Shown: positions 1-12,430 of the stretch, piece by piece | How the letters are laid out: every line of letters begins with the position of its first letter | Numbering within the stretch: the stretch's first letter is position 1 | DNA from: Uloborus plumipes | Taxonomy: Eukaryota; Arthropoda; Arachnida; Araneae; Uloboridae | Assembly: GCA_038373865.1 (NCBI GenBank) | Contig: JAXGGA010005157.1 | Location: 16,719-80,718, forward strand | DNA: 64,000 nucleotides | Direction of reading: 5' to 3' | Program-made: the position numbers and the translations under genes | The notes under the pieces: generated by a model | The model's input: only the letters and a program-made list of their open reading frames with translations | Told to the model about the DNA's origin: nothing | The model's database searches: none

Positions 1-1317
1 TTCTGGGCGGGTCCACCAACAAAAACCCACCCGGGTTTTTGTCAAAAGTGGGTTTTTGTTAATTTCTAAGTTGTCAACAAATATAGTCAATAATAGTATC
101 TCATCTAAATTATACATAAAAAATAAGTAATAAATCAGGTTTATGTGAAATAATTTTTCTTAGAATAATTATTAATTTTATAAAATAATTATTATTTCTT
201 CAATTTTCAAGTCATCTTCCAGAAAATTTTCCTAGCTATGATACTACTTTTTGTTGCAAAATACTTATTATTATTATTTATTTATTTATTGATTACAAAT
301 TTCAAATTTTAAAATAAATTGAAAATGATCCATTGATAAACTTTTTGTAGATGGAAACAATTGCTTAATTAATGTTTTATAATAATTTTGATTCAACACA
401 GCAGTCAAATAATGACAAAATACTGCAACTCTTGCTTTTATTCTGGAGCAAGAAAATAAAGTTTTGCTCTTCATTTCTTCTAACCCTACTGCATTTATTA
501 TATGATGATTTTCAAGTGCTCTATTATAGACGTACCATACCACTGACTTGAAGCATTAAACCCGTTCTTTGATTTAAAAAAAAACAAAGAAAATGCGTCC
601 CCAAGCAGTTTATTACTACTAAAATATTATGACAAGCATTTATTAATAAATTTGTAATTCTTGCAAAGTTCTAATGTTAACCTAGTTTTTTCTTAAGATT
701 ATTTAAAAAAAAAATAAATTAATTAAGCGTCGTCACTCCCCCCTCCTCCCCATCTGAAATTAATGAGTTTTGGTTTTGAAAATAAGAAGGGGGGGGGGGG
801 AGACACTTCCCTTATCTCAGACACACACCAAGCATTGAGTATGCCTTATTAAAAACATGCAAATGACATTAGATATTGAAGCAGGCTACTTAATGAAATA
901 GATGATTATTTCTATTAATAAACAATGGTTTTAGTTTTTAATGGTATAAATGTAAGTTTTTGAAACTTTCACACCCTAAGTATTCCTCAATCTGTAGGAA
1001 AGCCCATTTGTAAGTTCTTCTATTTTGTAAAAGACAAGATAGCTGAAACTATTGTCGAAAGCTTCTTAAATATACATTAAATATTACAATTCGGTTGATG
1101 ATATTATTAATGAATATTGTTAATATTAATTATTAATCAATTGACATTGATTAAATGCAATTCAGAACTTTAACTTAACAAATATATTTTTATATGAATG
1201 AATGCATACATTGTATATCAATACCCGCATAAGAAATAAATTTTAACATACAAAAAACCCAGAAAAACCCGGGTGGGTTGGGTTTTTGTAGAAAAACCCG
1301 GGTTTTTGCCAACCCTG
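1..1317. mobile_element. Partial hAT-like element with AAAAACCCGGGTTTTT ends, cut by the left edge
   Basis: The right end (about 1250-1317) carries several AAAAACCCGGG/CCCGGGTTTTT blocks and closes with GCCAACCCTG, the complement of a CAGGGTTGGC terminus typical of hAT elements. The first 60 bases carry the same AAAAACCC and CCCGGGTTTTTG blocks in the opposite sense, so they are likely the left subterminal region. The true left end and any 8-bp duplication lie at or before base 1. The interior is very AT-rich and has no credible reading frame. Confidence 0.5.
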
Positions 1318-1530
1318 GAAGAAAATGCTTTATTCCATGATTAAAACAGGGGAAAATTCAATTTAGGAAAGAAATATTTAATTCGTGCGTTTACTATTTT
1401 CCAGTTTGGCAGAAACCAAGTTTTTTTTTCCCAAGTTAAACAGGATTAAACATGTACTTCACTGAAAGTTACTTTGATGTATCAGTATTTGCTCTAATGA
1501 GACTTAACTGTAGTTTTTTTCAATTTTATA

Positions 1531-1684
1531 CAGTTGAACCTCCTTAAAACAATCTTCAAGAGACCTTTAAAATAATTTGTCTTAACCATAGCTTCTCTTA
1601 TTGAAATAAAAGCAAATAATAAACACAGCGTGGATCGAAAACTTAGTTGGTCTTAAGCATCTCTCGTCCATCAAGGTAAGACTG
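1531..1684. mobile_element. Short TA-flanked pogo/Tigger-like MITE
   Basis: Starts CAGTTGAACCTCCTTAA and ends with the imperfect complement (CTTACC..GACTG), flanked on both sides by TA (1529-1530 and 1685-1686). The CAGT terminus and TA duplication fit the Tc1/mariner/pogo superfamily. At 154 bp it is non-autonomous. The ends match only partly, so it is an old copy. Confidence 0.4.
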
Positions 1685-1686
1685 TA

Positions 1687-2585
1687 TACATGCATTTTTA
1701 ATGGTGGCTAATGTATCTGCTCATTAGACGTAATGTTATGTGTGTATATGTATGCAAGCTTGTATTTTATTTGATAAAATTAGAATTTCGATAATTTGAG
1801 CATTTTCTCCTTCCCAAAAATTTTAGTTAGGTGTCCTCCTGAATATTGAAACATACAAAATTTAAAAACGACAGAAAAAATAAAAATTCTTGTTACATAC
1901 TTACAGACGGTGCATTTCGAAAACCCTTTATACTCTGGAATACGCTGCCTCCAATGACACCCATTGAAAAGGCTCCTCCACAATCATCTATTATCCTCCA
2001 TGGACTGAAAGTATGCATATTTTTAGAAACAAATAAACCCATTTTATGAATGCAATCATTACGACAATATACATACATACACTCAACATAAAATGTTTAG
2101 TTCATAATTAAATGTGCTTTACTACAATTGGCTTTAAGGTTTAATGACTCCTGCCTCGATTAGTGTGCACAATAATTCTTAAATCAGCCCCTCCATCAAA
2201 GTGTTTGAATTTGCATCCCCTAAAATATAGTGAGAAGCTTAATTGATTGCAGGTTTTGGAGACATCAAAAATAATAAAAAATAATTTTTATGTGATGGTT
2301 GGTTGTTTTGGGGCAAGAGATTTAGTAGGCTATGATGCAGGCTGGCACTTATACAAAATTTAAAATTGTAAAACATTCAGCGAAGGAATTAATCTGTCCA
2401 GTAATTTTAGGTAAAAAACAATACAAATAACGACACAACTAAGAAGACAAAGATAAAACTACTAAATTAGACTTAAAAATCAATATCTTAAAGAAATGGG
2501 AACCATTTAGGATAGAGTTCACGTGATGAGTCTTTTCCAAGAGAAGCAAATTTTATAATCAAGGGTATAGCTTTGATATTTCCAT
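1687..2585. other. AT-rich stretch with nothing recognised
   Basis: Small open frames overlap on both strands around 1780-2080, but none has a recognisable domain, coding-like composition or splice context. I see no repeat ends here. Confidence 0.5.
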
Positions 2586-3385
2586 GCGGGGCCATTTCAC
2601 AGTATTTGGATGTTGCGGACTCGACATTTCACAAATTTCAAACATCAATATTTACAACATAAAGATATAAAAGTTAATTCTTTTTTTGCTAGTGTAGAAG
2701 TACTACCAACACACAAACTCAAAATAAAAGGAAGTGCTAATTCAACGGTAAATTAATTAGTTATGGCAAAAAAAAGTGTTGTGTTGCGGACTCTACACAC
2801 AAAAGTACAACAAAAAAATAATCAAGATTAAGTGCTAATCCCTCTGACTATTTATCCCATATTATCAATGCTGGTTTTTTTTAAACACGGATACACTATA
2901 GATGCTTGGAGTACAAAAATTTAATTTTTAAAATGAAAAATTGAAAAAAATATAGGAAGAAAACTTCACATACACAGTAAAATGCCTTGCGTTGCGGACT
3001 CTACAAAATGTACCAATTGACTTTTGCCATAACACTTTTAATTTAAATTGGTTTTACTAGGAAAAAATAATGAAAGATTTTTAGATTTACATTTGTTTTA
3101 CAAGAAAAAACAAGTTATTAAAGATTTAGAAATAATCTTTTTACAAGAAAAAAAATTGTCTTTCAATAAGATAAGATTGCTATTTCTTTACTGTAAGCAA
3201 AAAATCTACCATAAGTAGTCGATGGGTGCTGGATCTCCTGAAAGTTTCATAAAGTATCCTGTGGCAGGAATTGTTTCCTTTTCTTGTTTTGTTTGAAGTT
3301 GTTGCTACCTACCGGCTGAAACACGAATTTAACTTCAATAGATTTCTTTAAATCTTCATTAGCTATTTCTCCTGTCCACCATTGG

Positions 3386-6008
3386 CAGGGCCGCCGAGAG
3401 GTTTACCTGGGCCCCGAGGCAAAGTACTGACATGCGCCCCCCCTCCCCTTCCAAAAAAAATCTTCAATACTAAGACAACTTACGTTCGGTGCAGTGAAGA
3501 AAAATAATAGTATTTCGTATTTGCTAATTTTTCTTCCAATTTTATTTTTTTGTGTGTTTTATATTTTTATAATCTGCTCGTGTGCTGTACTTAAGTATAC
3601 TATGATATAAATTCGTATGAAATAAATCAGAAATACATAACACAAATTTACAAATAATATTCCTACTTCAATTTACTGTTAACTATTAATAATTCTATCA
3701 CTACTTCACTAAATTAATAATACATATTTACATAATTTACACATGTATGTTTTAAAATCCTTTTTAAAAAATTACATTTTTTGACTATTAAAAGCGTTAT
3801 TCCTCACTTTGAACGTTCATTAAAACTTCCCATTGTACACGTAAGAAATGCCTGGTAAGTACTACAGAAGATAACCCCCTAAATCAGTGGTTCTCAACCT
3901 TTTTACAGCTACCGCCCCCTTTAGGATTGAAATTTTTTTCAGCGACCCCTTTGCTAACGGACACAAAACTGGAAGAGGGGGGGGGGGGGGGTAAAGCAGT
4001 TTCAACTCTATAAATTTGTCCTAAAACATAGTTGAAAAATGATTATAGAATAAAAAACTTATGTATTTGTTTTTCTTTATAAGATTATCTTTAGAGAAAG
4101 CGGACATTTTTCCCCTCTGAAAAACTCACGAGTTCCAATCAAATGCCTAGAATGGGTTCAAGGTAGATAAGAACAACACCGTTTGATATAAAAATGCACC
4201 GTTTTCAGCATTTTTTACTTGAAAATAAATTTATTTTGAAAAATACGTTCAAATAGTTTCCTGAGCAGTCCGATCCCAAACAGTGTTGTTCTTATGTACT
4301 TGCAACTATGAAATACACAATACGCATCCCTTATTTATTACGTACGGATATAGGATTTTATATCGGAAGGACAATAACAAAAAAAAAAAGGAAGACCTTC
4401 TGTTTTTCCCATCAGGGGGGACAAAAACTTGCAACTATTTCCCGTGCCCTTTAAAAAATAATAATAAAGTTTTAATTTAAAAAATAACTGAAATAATTTG
4501 AATTTACAAATTACAAGATAAGTTCAATTCAAAGAAATTCTTTTTGAGTAATTTATTGCTTTGAAGGTTAGACAAGATAATAAAAGTTATAAGTATGCCT
4601 TTGGCATCAGAGTAAAGACTGCAGTGAAACATCGGGGATATCCCCGGAAGTTCGTTTCGAAAACGCAGTCTTAAAAATGCAGTTTCTTTCATTTTAGGTA
4701 TCGTGGTGTTGAGACTTAGGTCCTTAGGTTGAGACAGATTCCTTCCCAGGTGAAACATTTAAAATTGTCACAGTTTTAGGCAATTTTTGGTAACATTAAC
4801 TAGGGAGAAAGAGGTCCCCCAAAAGAGTTTTCAAAGTTGATGTTATTTTAAGGCAAAACTTAGTAATGTTAGGGGTCAGACCTTCTTCTAGCGCTCCCTG
4901 AAAAATTGAAGCATAAAAAGCAAATTTAAACTACTTTTGCTGATATTGAGCAGGCTCGGATGTTTTCTTCAGAAATTTATTTCCCATTGTATTCTGAAAA
5001 ATACGATTGTTAGTTACCTTTAGTGTAGGAGATGATCTAACGACAGAAAAAGTCGGTCAAGTCAAGAGGCTCTTATGTAGAAATTTTTAGAAAATTAACC
5101 ACGTAAAAACGCAATTTTAGGCCCTGTTTGATCACGATTGGAGAATCGGTGGGTAGGTCAAGATTTCACACTGCAATTATTTTATAAAATCACAAAGCTG
5201 TGTTTGAAGCTATGTATGGATTATGCAGGAAAAGTGGTGTCTGGTTTTGGATCTTTCCCTCTCGAGAAGTATTTAAAAGAAACATTTTAAAGCGCAATTG
5301 AAAATGTCGTACACATATTTGGCTGTCTAAGTTAGGGAGGCAAGGAAGGTGGGTAGGGGGGGGGGGCTTCATTAGTCTTCCTCGAAGCAATTTTGAAATG
5401 AACATCAATAAAACACATTTTAAGGCTATTTTAGGTAGTTTATGTTATGAAACGGGGGACCCTCCTCCGAAAACTTTTCTGAAATTCACGTGCATTTGGC
5501 AAATTTTAGACTATCCTTAATGACTGTTAGGAGGAAGATCTGAGGGTTCAGGAGATAATCCCAGAAAAATAAATTTTCAAGTTTTCCCTTGGCGATATAA
5601 GAGATGATGATTAGCTTCCACACCCGCCCTAACACATGTCCAGTACAAGGACATTTCAAAATATACCCAGCCAGCCCCCTTACCGCCCAAAATATGTCCA
5701 TCGCCCCCCTTGCCGCCCAAAATATTCTCAACCGCCCCTCAGCATCTTTCGCACCGCCCACCGGGGGGCGGTACCTAGCCCCCGTTGAGAACCACTGCCC
5801 TAAATCATTGGGCTACAGAGCGCAGTCGTGTTGCGTTGCTGTGGAGCATATGTAGATGCGAGATGTTTTTTGCTTTGCCTACACAAAAATGAAGTTCAGT
5901 TAACCAAAAAAACTGCTTTTTTTTTAACTAGCAGCCCGGGCCCCCTCTTGGGCCGGGCCCCGGGGATTTTGCCCCTGCTGCCCCCCCCCCCCCCTGTCGG
6001 CGGCCCTG
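3386..6008. mobile_element. hAT element (CAGGGCCGCCGA ends) nested in the outer element
   Basis: The ends are CAGGGCCGCCGAGAGG and the complement (GTCGGCGGCCCTG), flanked by an exact 8-bp duplication ACCATTGG at 3378-3385 and 6009-6016. An 8-bp duplication with CAGGG ends is the hAT hallmark. It contains a second, complete hAT at 3885-5797, so its own length is only about 700 bp. GC-rich runs (poly-C at 5980-5994) lie just inside the right end. A related element sits at 34190-34651. Confidence 0.85.
3885..5797. mobile_element. Non-autonomous 1.9-kb hAT (CAGTGGTTCTCAAC ends), copy 1
   Basis: Begins CAGTGGTTCTCAACCTTTTT and ends GTTGAGAACCACTG. It is flanked by an exact 8-bp duplication CCCTAAAT at 3877-3884 and 5798-5805. 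It inserted into the older hAT at 3386-6008. The interior (1913 bp) has only short overlapping frames on both strands and no hAT transposase motif. The right subterminal region contains repeated ACCGCCC blocks (about 5670-5775). The same family recurs inverted at 59941-61924. Confidence 0.9.
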
Positions 6009-6909
6009 ACCATTGGTCATTAAATATGACAGCAATCCATTCACCTTTTTGAAGAGACTGCTTGTGGTGTGATAAAGTGATTTTATCTTGATTCAGCTCC
6101 TTATTTAGTAAAGACATGTCAACTTGTTTCGAGTCAGCATATGCGGAGTTAACACTGCATATCACTTTTTGCTCATGAATTCTAAAGTGGTACATTTTCC
6201 TAGTTTGCGGAGTGCCCTCACATTAGTTATATCTCTGCTTGACATTCTGCTCCCCCCCCCCCCAAAAAAAACTATAATGATAAATAAAAGCAAAAAGAAA
6301 GTGAAAACACACACAAACATTCAAATAAATAAATAGCTAAAGTTAAGTGTAGAGTCCAGCACGTTTTTGTAGAGTCCAGCACACTTTTTAAACTGCCATT
6401 AATATAATTTTTTAAAGATTTATATGCAATTTTTTTGCATAATTATGTTGAATGGTGTATAAAATTAGAAAATAAAAATAATTATTGAGCTGTGTTTATT
6501 AAGAGCCACAAAAACAAAACTTTTTTATGTTTTTTTGTGCTGGACTCTACAGGTACATATTTCTGAATCTCAAACACAAACAAAAGTTTATATTTGAAAC
6601 TGAAAAAGTATGTAAGTGACTACATACTCTTTCTATTTTCCCATTTCAAGCAAAAAATTGATTGTAAAATGGTTCATTTGTCATATATGGAAGATTTTAT
6701 GAAATTTTTAGCTGTAGAGTCCGCAACATGACTTTTGCTAATTTTCAGATTAAATACTGAATATCTCAATAAATATTCAAACAAATTCAAAACAATCAAC
6801 ATATTCTCATAATTTAAACATTTAACTTCAGATATCTATTGCAAAAAATTATACCCAATGAGTTTTGTTGCGGACACTTTTTGGACAAAATACTGTGAAA
6901 TGGCCCTGC

Positions 6910-9900
6910 GACCAAACTGGTCATTCAATTACTATAAATATGAGCACAACTTTGAAAAAGCATAATAATGCAGATAAGTGATTTGGGGTACCAAAGAACC
7001 ATTTTTTAAGTGTCGAAAGAAAAGGTAGAGAAGAAGAGAGACTCCACACAATGTGTAAGGTTATGGATGGGAGTATTGAGAGGTGGGGAGCGAGCGCCAT
7101 CCTGCAAATTTCGTCGGATTCACATTCCTAAGCTCTATTATTTGCAATGGAAAAGGAGTAACCTTGCAACTTTGAAAAACACATGTTTGCAATTTTAAGC
7201 GGTGTTTTACTTCATATTTTTTGTTGCACAATTTTATTCTCATGACACCTCACTAAGAGCGTAGTGAGTACCTTTCTTCAAAAATGCTTATCTCGTTTTA
7301 CACATCAAGATAATTTTTTTTAAAATTGAATCCCCGCACTAAATTCTTATATAATAGTGCATGTCCTCTGTTTGTACTTACATACACTTTCTACAGTTTC
7401 ACAAAACAGCGAAATTACACAATAGTACATTTCATTAACCTCCATCATGGATAAATTAATTCAGTGCTCAATTATAAGACTTTTGAGCTTAATTACTTGA
7501 CCTTTCAGAGATGATGCAATGACTGAAGCCGGTGTAATTTTTTTTACGAATTGGAAGGAGCTAGAAAAGAAATATAACTAAAGAATGACGATTCTATAAG
7601 TAGTTTTCACAAAATAATGCTGCTTGCATTGAATGAAATAAAACAAGTAATGCAAAATACATAACAAATTTTACCATGGTTCACGTGCGTATTCCTCCAT
7701 TTTTCAATGAAAGACGAAAGAAAGATAAGTTTAGTTGCTACATGTTTGTCAAGGTTAATCTGAAATAGTTAAATCTGTACTCAGTTTGACTTAAAACAAG
7801 TCTAAATTTTAAATTTAGAAAAATACAAAGCAGAAATTGAAAATCTAAGCAAAATATTTTCTCAATTTTTAAGTTAGTGATAAGCATTGAAACTTTTTCC
7901 TGCAGTCACGTGTTATAACCTTTTAAACCTTCTTTAACACACATTTTATCAGTCGATTAGTAGGATGAGATAGGAAAGCAGCGCTTAAATCAGTCTTTTT
8001 TTTTTTGAAAAGAATATAAAAGAGAAACATTTGTATTTTTCTCCAATTATTTCATGAAAATTAAAATGGAGCTTTGAATTAAAAGAAAGGAGTCCACGGT
8101 GGTCATCTCTCCTGATTTTTGGGACCGTGACATAATTTTTTTGTCAACAAAAATGTGTAAATATTCTCTTGGAAATAAATGCAGAGAAACAAATGTAGGT
8201 TAATTACATTTATAGTGACTTTTATGCACACTTTTTTACCTATTATTTTACTAAAGAAACTTATCAACCATTATTGATGAATGGAAAAACACTAAAATTC
8301 TAGAAATATCTACAATCATATATTAGATTCCAAAAGTTGCGAAATGTAGTCAAACTTGCTGATTTTGATGATTTCCTGCAAAATTTGGTGCCAAAAACAG
8401 GTTATCTAAAAGTATGCCAAAATGAGAATGTCTTATCAGTTTCTTGCCAAGCCCAAAACGCTCATGTTGAATTAATAAAGGCAAAGCAGAGAAAACAGCA
8501 CGCATGTAAAGTTCTTGGCGAAAGTTAAAGGAATGAGCACTAAACTGATCATTAATTCAACAAATTAAGGGCATAAAAAAGGATCCATTTTTAAATTCTA
8601 TAACAAAGTCATGCAAAACTTAGTTGAGCCTACTTGTAGCCCCCAATTTATCTCAAAACTCAGGAAGCACCTCATGATAAATAGAAAAAACGTTTTCTTA
8701 TTTTTTTATGTAAATATGTTCCTTAGATGCTCTCTACTACAAGTCTTTACGAAAATTAAAATTCTTGCCAGTTAGTAATGGTTTTTGATTTGAGGACAGT
8801 TTCTCAGTTATACTTACACAGCTCATGCAATGATTATAAAAGCTAGTTAACAATCATTTAACTTGATTCCAGTTTCGAAAACTGAAATAAAAATATTGGC
8901 TATCATCTCAATTTATGGTTCCAAGAAAATACAAACTAAATATCTTTATTTAAAAAAAGAAAGCATGTGAGTGTTTTGCAATCTACCCCTACTTCCCCCT
9001 ACTTTCTGACACTACTTATTAGCTTTTATATATAACTGAACTTAACCAAGCAGAGAGGTTTTTTGATTATGGGCTTTTGAAATCTTTCAAACAATACTGT
9101 GGTCTTTCTTGAATCAAGTCATCAGTGCGAAAGCTTCTTTTTGACCTATGTTTGTAGTTGCTTTTATTTGATGGCACTAAAGGGACTCTAGCTGGCACCA
9201 CTGAGAAGAAAGATTCATGTATATCTGGATACTTACGGGAGTCATAGGCGGCTCATACTGGGGGGCAAGGGGAGCGACTCCCCCCTCACTTCCAAAAGTA
9301 AAGAGTGGCCTGGCCTCCTCACTTTTCACTGTTAAAAAGTAATGATCGAGTGGAAAATGAAGTTTCAATAAATGGATTGATTTATTTCACCAAAGTAAAA
9401 GCTGAAAATTCTAACGTTTGCATGTAATTTCATAAGAATTTAATTTTGAATCATAAGGGGAAGGGTATATTAGTTAGCCTGGTTGAATTTTGAGGTTATA
9501 TATTCCGCATTTTTTAAAGGTCATTTAATCAACTATGTTAAAATACAATTAATTTAGCCAAATTTCACAAAAAAAATCTCTTTAGATTTGCTGCCTTCTA
9601 CCCCCAACCCCACCCCACAGTTCTTTGACCCCCCCCCCCCCATTTTTTTCGTACTCCAGTGTTACAAGTATACCTGCTTAAAGGTGGCACAAATAACATT
9701 TAATTAACATTCGTTCCTCTTCAACTTTTCACCACATTGTTGTTGTTTCTTGTGGCTTTCGATTGTTTTACCCAGCAGACAGCCTTTTTCGAGTGTTGTT
9801 CCTTTATTGTGTCGAATTTAATTTTCTTCAGCATCAAATTCGACCTCTTTCACTTTTTGGTGAAGGGGAAAGGGTGGTCGCACACTCCCTTAATAGCATA

Positions 9901-10287
9901 CCCATGTCCTATAGTTAGAAAGCCCGCAAATGTTATTTTTAATCTCAAATACCATTTATGATGGATGAGCAAGCATTTAAAAACACTGTTAAAAAAGAAA
10001 GAAAGAAAACATAAAGTAAAATGAAAATGAAAAAAAAATGGGCAAGAGCTGCAGAGTTCAGTAGACAAGAGCAGGATGTCTTTCTTTGATGTGACGCAAA
10101 CAACTTTTGCCCGTTTACTTTCGAGATTCGCTGATCCTCTCGCGTTCAATGGCGGATAGTTGTAGCTGTTGAGGAGTTGTGTATCCAGTTATACTATATC
10201 TATGGCTTCACATTTTGACTTTCCAACAAAATAATTTGGCCGAAAAGTTCTTTATGTAGTGATATTTCGTGAGATTTGAGGTGTAAG
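6910..10287. other. AT-rich, mostly featureless stretch
   Basis: Short open frames (for example 7010-7198 plus, 8337-8528 plus, 9850-10149 minus) have no recognisable domain. At 9240-9300 there is a lone GC-rich block resembling one end of a hAT-like element, with no partner end found. Poly-C/poly-G tracts occur near 9629-9642. Confidence 0.4.
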
Positions 10288-10374
10288 ATACCGCCTTAAG
10301 TCAGAGCTAAGGCAGATCACTTGCAAAATGCCGACATCCGGAGACTGCAGTTTCGTCCTTATTTGGACTCGTCC
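10288..10374. repeat. 5' flank of tandem array; member of a dispersed repeat family
   Basis: This segment carries GAGCTAAGGCAG followed by GACTGCAGTTTCGTCC and TGGACTCGTCC. The same order of motifs is found, diverged, at 31301-31430 and partly at 62185-62290, so it is one half of a dispersed repeat whose other half has been amplified in the adjoining array. Confidence 0.55.
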
Positions 10375-11242
10375 ACTCGTCTGTCTGTAACAGACAATAA
10401 CCAAGATGAAAGCAGATATCATTTCAATGAACAAACTGCCAGCTGATGTGAATTACACCAGCGATAGAGCGCAGCAATGGCACGGTACAACTGCTTGGAC
10501 TCGTCTGTCTGTAACAGACAATAACCAAGATGAAAGTAGATATCATTTCAATGCACAAACTGCCAGCTGATGTGAATTACACCAGCGATAGAGAGCAGCA
10601 ATGGTACGGTACAACTGCTTGGACTCGTCTGTCTGTAACAGACAATAACCAAGATGAAAGCAGATATCATTTCAATGAACAAACTGCCAGCTGATGTGAA
10701 TTACACCAGCGATAGAGCGCAGCAATGGCACGGTACAACTGCTTGGACTCGTCTGTCTGTAACAGACAATAACCAAGATGAAAGTAGATATCATTTCAAT
10801 GCACAAACTGCCAGCTGATGTGAATTACACCAGCGATAGAGAGCAGCAATGGTACGGTACAACTGCTTGGACTCGTCTGTCTGTAACAGACAATAACCAA
10901 GATGAAAGCAGATATCATTTCAATGAACAAACTGCCAGCTGATGTGAATTACACCAGCGATAGAGCGCAGCAATGGCACGGTACAACTGCTTGGACTCGT
11001 CTGTCTGTAACAGACAATAACCAAGATGAAAGCAGATATCATTTCAATGAACAAACTGCCAGCTGATGTGAATTACACCAGCGATAGAGCGCAGCAATGG
11101 CACGGTACAACTGCTTGGACTCGTCTGTCTGTAACAGACAATAACCAAGATGAAAGCAGATATCATTTCAATGAACAAACTGCCAGCTGATGTGAATTAC
11201 ACCAGCGATAGAGCGCAGCAATGGCACGGTACAACTGCAGTT
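10375..11242. repeat. Tandem array, seven 124-bp units in two variants (A B A B A A A)
   Basis: The period is exactly 124 bp, measured from successive CTGCTTGGACTCG junctions at 10491, 10615, 10739, 10863, 10987 and 11111, with the seventh unit ending at 11235. Units fall into two types differing at the same four places: type A has GAAAGCAG, AATGAAC, GAGCGCAG and GGCACGG; type B has GAAAGTAG, AATGCAC, GAGAGCAG and GGTACGG. The order is A B A B A A A. Otherwise the units look identical by eye, so amplification is recent. The unit derives from the dispersed repeat with the CTGCAGTTTCGTCC motif flanking both ends of the array. Confidence 0.9.
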
Positions 11243-11330
11243 TCGTCCTTAGGACGATACTGCAGTCTCTGAGTGGCATAACTGAGCAGGTGGTGTTTTT
11301 CATGTAGTTCTGCCTTGGCTCTGGCTGAAG

Positions 11331-11941
11331 CAGTGGTCGGAAGTAGCGCGCTACAAATAGCGAAACTACTGTAGTAGCTACATTTTTTTTTAGTAGTTTG
11401 TAGTGTAGCGCACTACTTTTTGAAAAAAAGCAGATTAGTGAGCAGCGCAATACAAAAAATAGTAGTTTGTAGCGATTTCTGAAAACTACTTTTAAATTTA
11501 AAAAAATAAATAAATAAATGAAAAAAAATTAAAAAAAAAAAAAGAGAACGAAGGAAAAAAACAAGGTAGTTATTGTGGTGAATATTCGTAAAAATTGTAG
11601 AAAAAAGCTAAAAAGTACAAATTTTAGCAAAAAAATTAACAAAAAGGAAGAAAAGAAACAAATAAATTCAAAGACAATTTCTATTTCTATTCCATATTCA
11701 AATGAGGAAATTTATTAATGTAAACTACTTTTCGAATTTTTTCGGTCGATTCTCAAACGGTGTATTCTTTTTATATATTTATTTTTAAAAAAGTGGCGAA
11801 GTAGCAACTACATTTCAAAAGTAGTGTAGCTCGCTACTTAAAAAAAAAAAAAATAGTTGTAGCTGTAGTTAACTACATTTATAAGAAAGTAGTTGTAGTT
11901 GTAGTTCGCTACGAAAAATATGTAGTTTTTCCAACCAACTG
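11331..11941. mobile_element. hAT MITE rich in GTAGTT/CTAC motifs
   Basis: The ends are CAGTGGTCGGAAGTAGCG and the complement (CTACG...CCAACCAACTG). It is flanked by an 8-bp duplication with one mismatch (GGCTGAAG at 11323-11330, GGTTGAAG at 11942-11949). Both subterminal regions (about 11340-11480 and 11790-11930) are packed with GTAG/CTAC repeats such as TAGCGCGCTAC and GTAGTTGTAG. The centre is A-rich. No coding sequence. Confidence 0.75.
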
Positions 11942-11989
11942 GGTTGAAGGGCTGCAACTGACTGCTTAAATACAAAAGCTTTTTTCTTT

Positions 11990-12180
11990 CAATTTAGGGA
12001 GTTGTACCGTACCGCGGTCTCTCGCTAGTGAGCTAAATTCATTTTAGTTACCAGTTTGCTGGCACTTTCAGCTTCATTGACATGATATCTGCCTTCGACT
12101 CGATTATTGTCTATTCCAAACTGGTGAGTCCAAATTAGGACGAAACTGCAGTCTCTGGAAGGCATAACCTGGCTCTGTAT
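11990..12180. repeat. Diverged inverted copy of the 124-bp array unit
   Basis: Read on the minus strand this stretch contains, in order, GACTGCAGTTTCGTCC, TTTGGACTCAC, AGACAATAATCGAG, GCAGATATCATGTCAATG, TGCCAGC and GGTACGGTACAAC. These are the motifs of the 10375-11242 unit with roughly 25-30% differences by eye. It is a dispersed, inverted relative of the array, separated from it by the hAT at 11331-11941. Confidence 0.65.
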
Positions 12181-12430
12181 TTTGCATGTGTTTCGTGTGC
12201 CATGCGAAATATAATTGATGTTGATTTTTTTTTTTTTTTATTTTATTTTTTATAAAAATGGATTAGGTTCTTTAAAAAACTGCATACGAAGAAAATAAAT
12301 GAATATGCATTTTAATATCTTGAATTTGTTAAAAAAAAAATCTCATTTCATGTTTAAAAAAAGAAAATTTTTTTTTTTTTGTTAAGATGTTTGTCATGTT
12401 AAGTTTGTAATTGTATGATGCTCTAAGATA

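Larger units (their letters stand above)
2586..6909. mobile_element. Outer TIR element with subterminal TTGCGGACTCTACA motifs, interrupted by nested hATs
   Basis: The left end reads GGGGCCATTTCACAGTATTT and the right end is its near-perfect complement (ACTGTGAAATGGCCCTGC), about 22 bp of inverted repeat. A 14-16 base motif, TTGCGGACTCTACA or its variant GTGCTGGACTCTACA, recurs near both ends: about 2612, 2782, 2991 on the left and 6349, 6369, 6538, 6714, 6868 on the right, in both orientations. Repeated subterminal motifs of this kind are often transposase binding sites. I could not find a target-site duplication. With the inner insertion removed the element would be about 1.7 kb. No transposase frame is visible. 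Confidence 0.5.

Noticed and set aside
9240..9660. hAT-like element suggested by GGCGGCTCATACTGGGG at 9247
   Set aside because: No complementary second end and no 8-bp duplication could be found.
10375..11242. CRISPR-like array
   Set aside because: Units are contiguous 124-bp direct repeats with no unique spacers, in a eukaryotic context.
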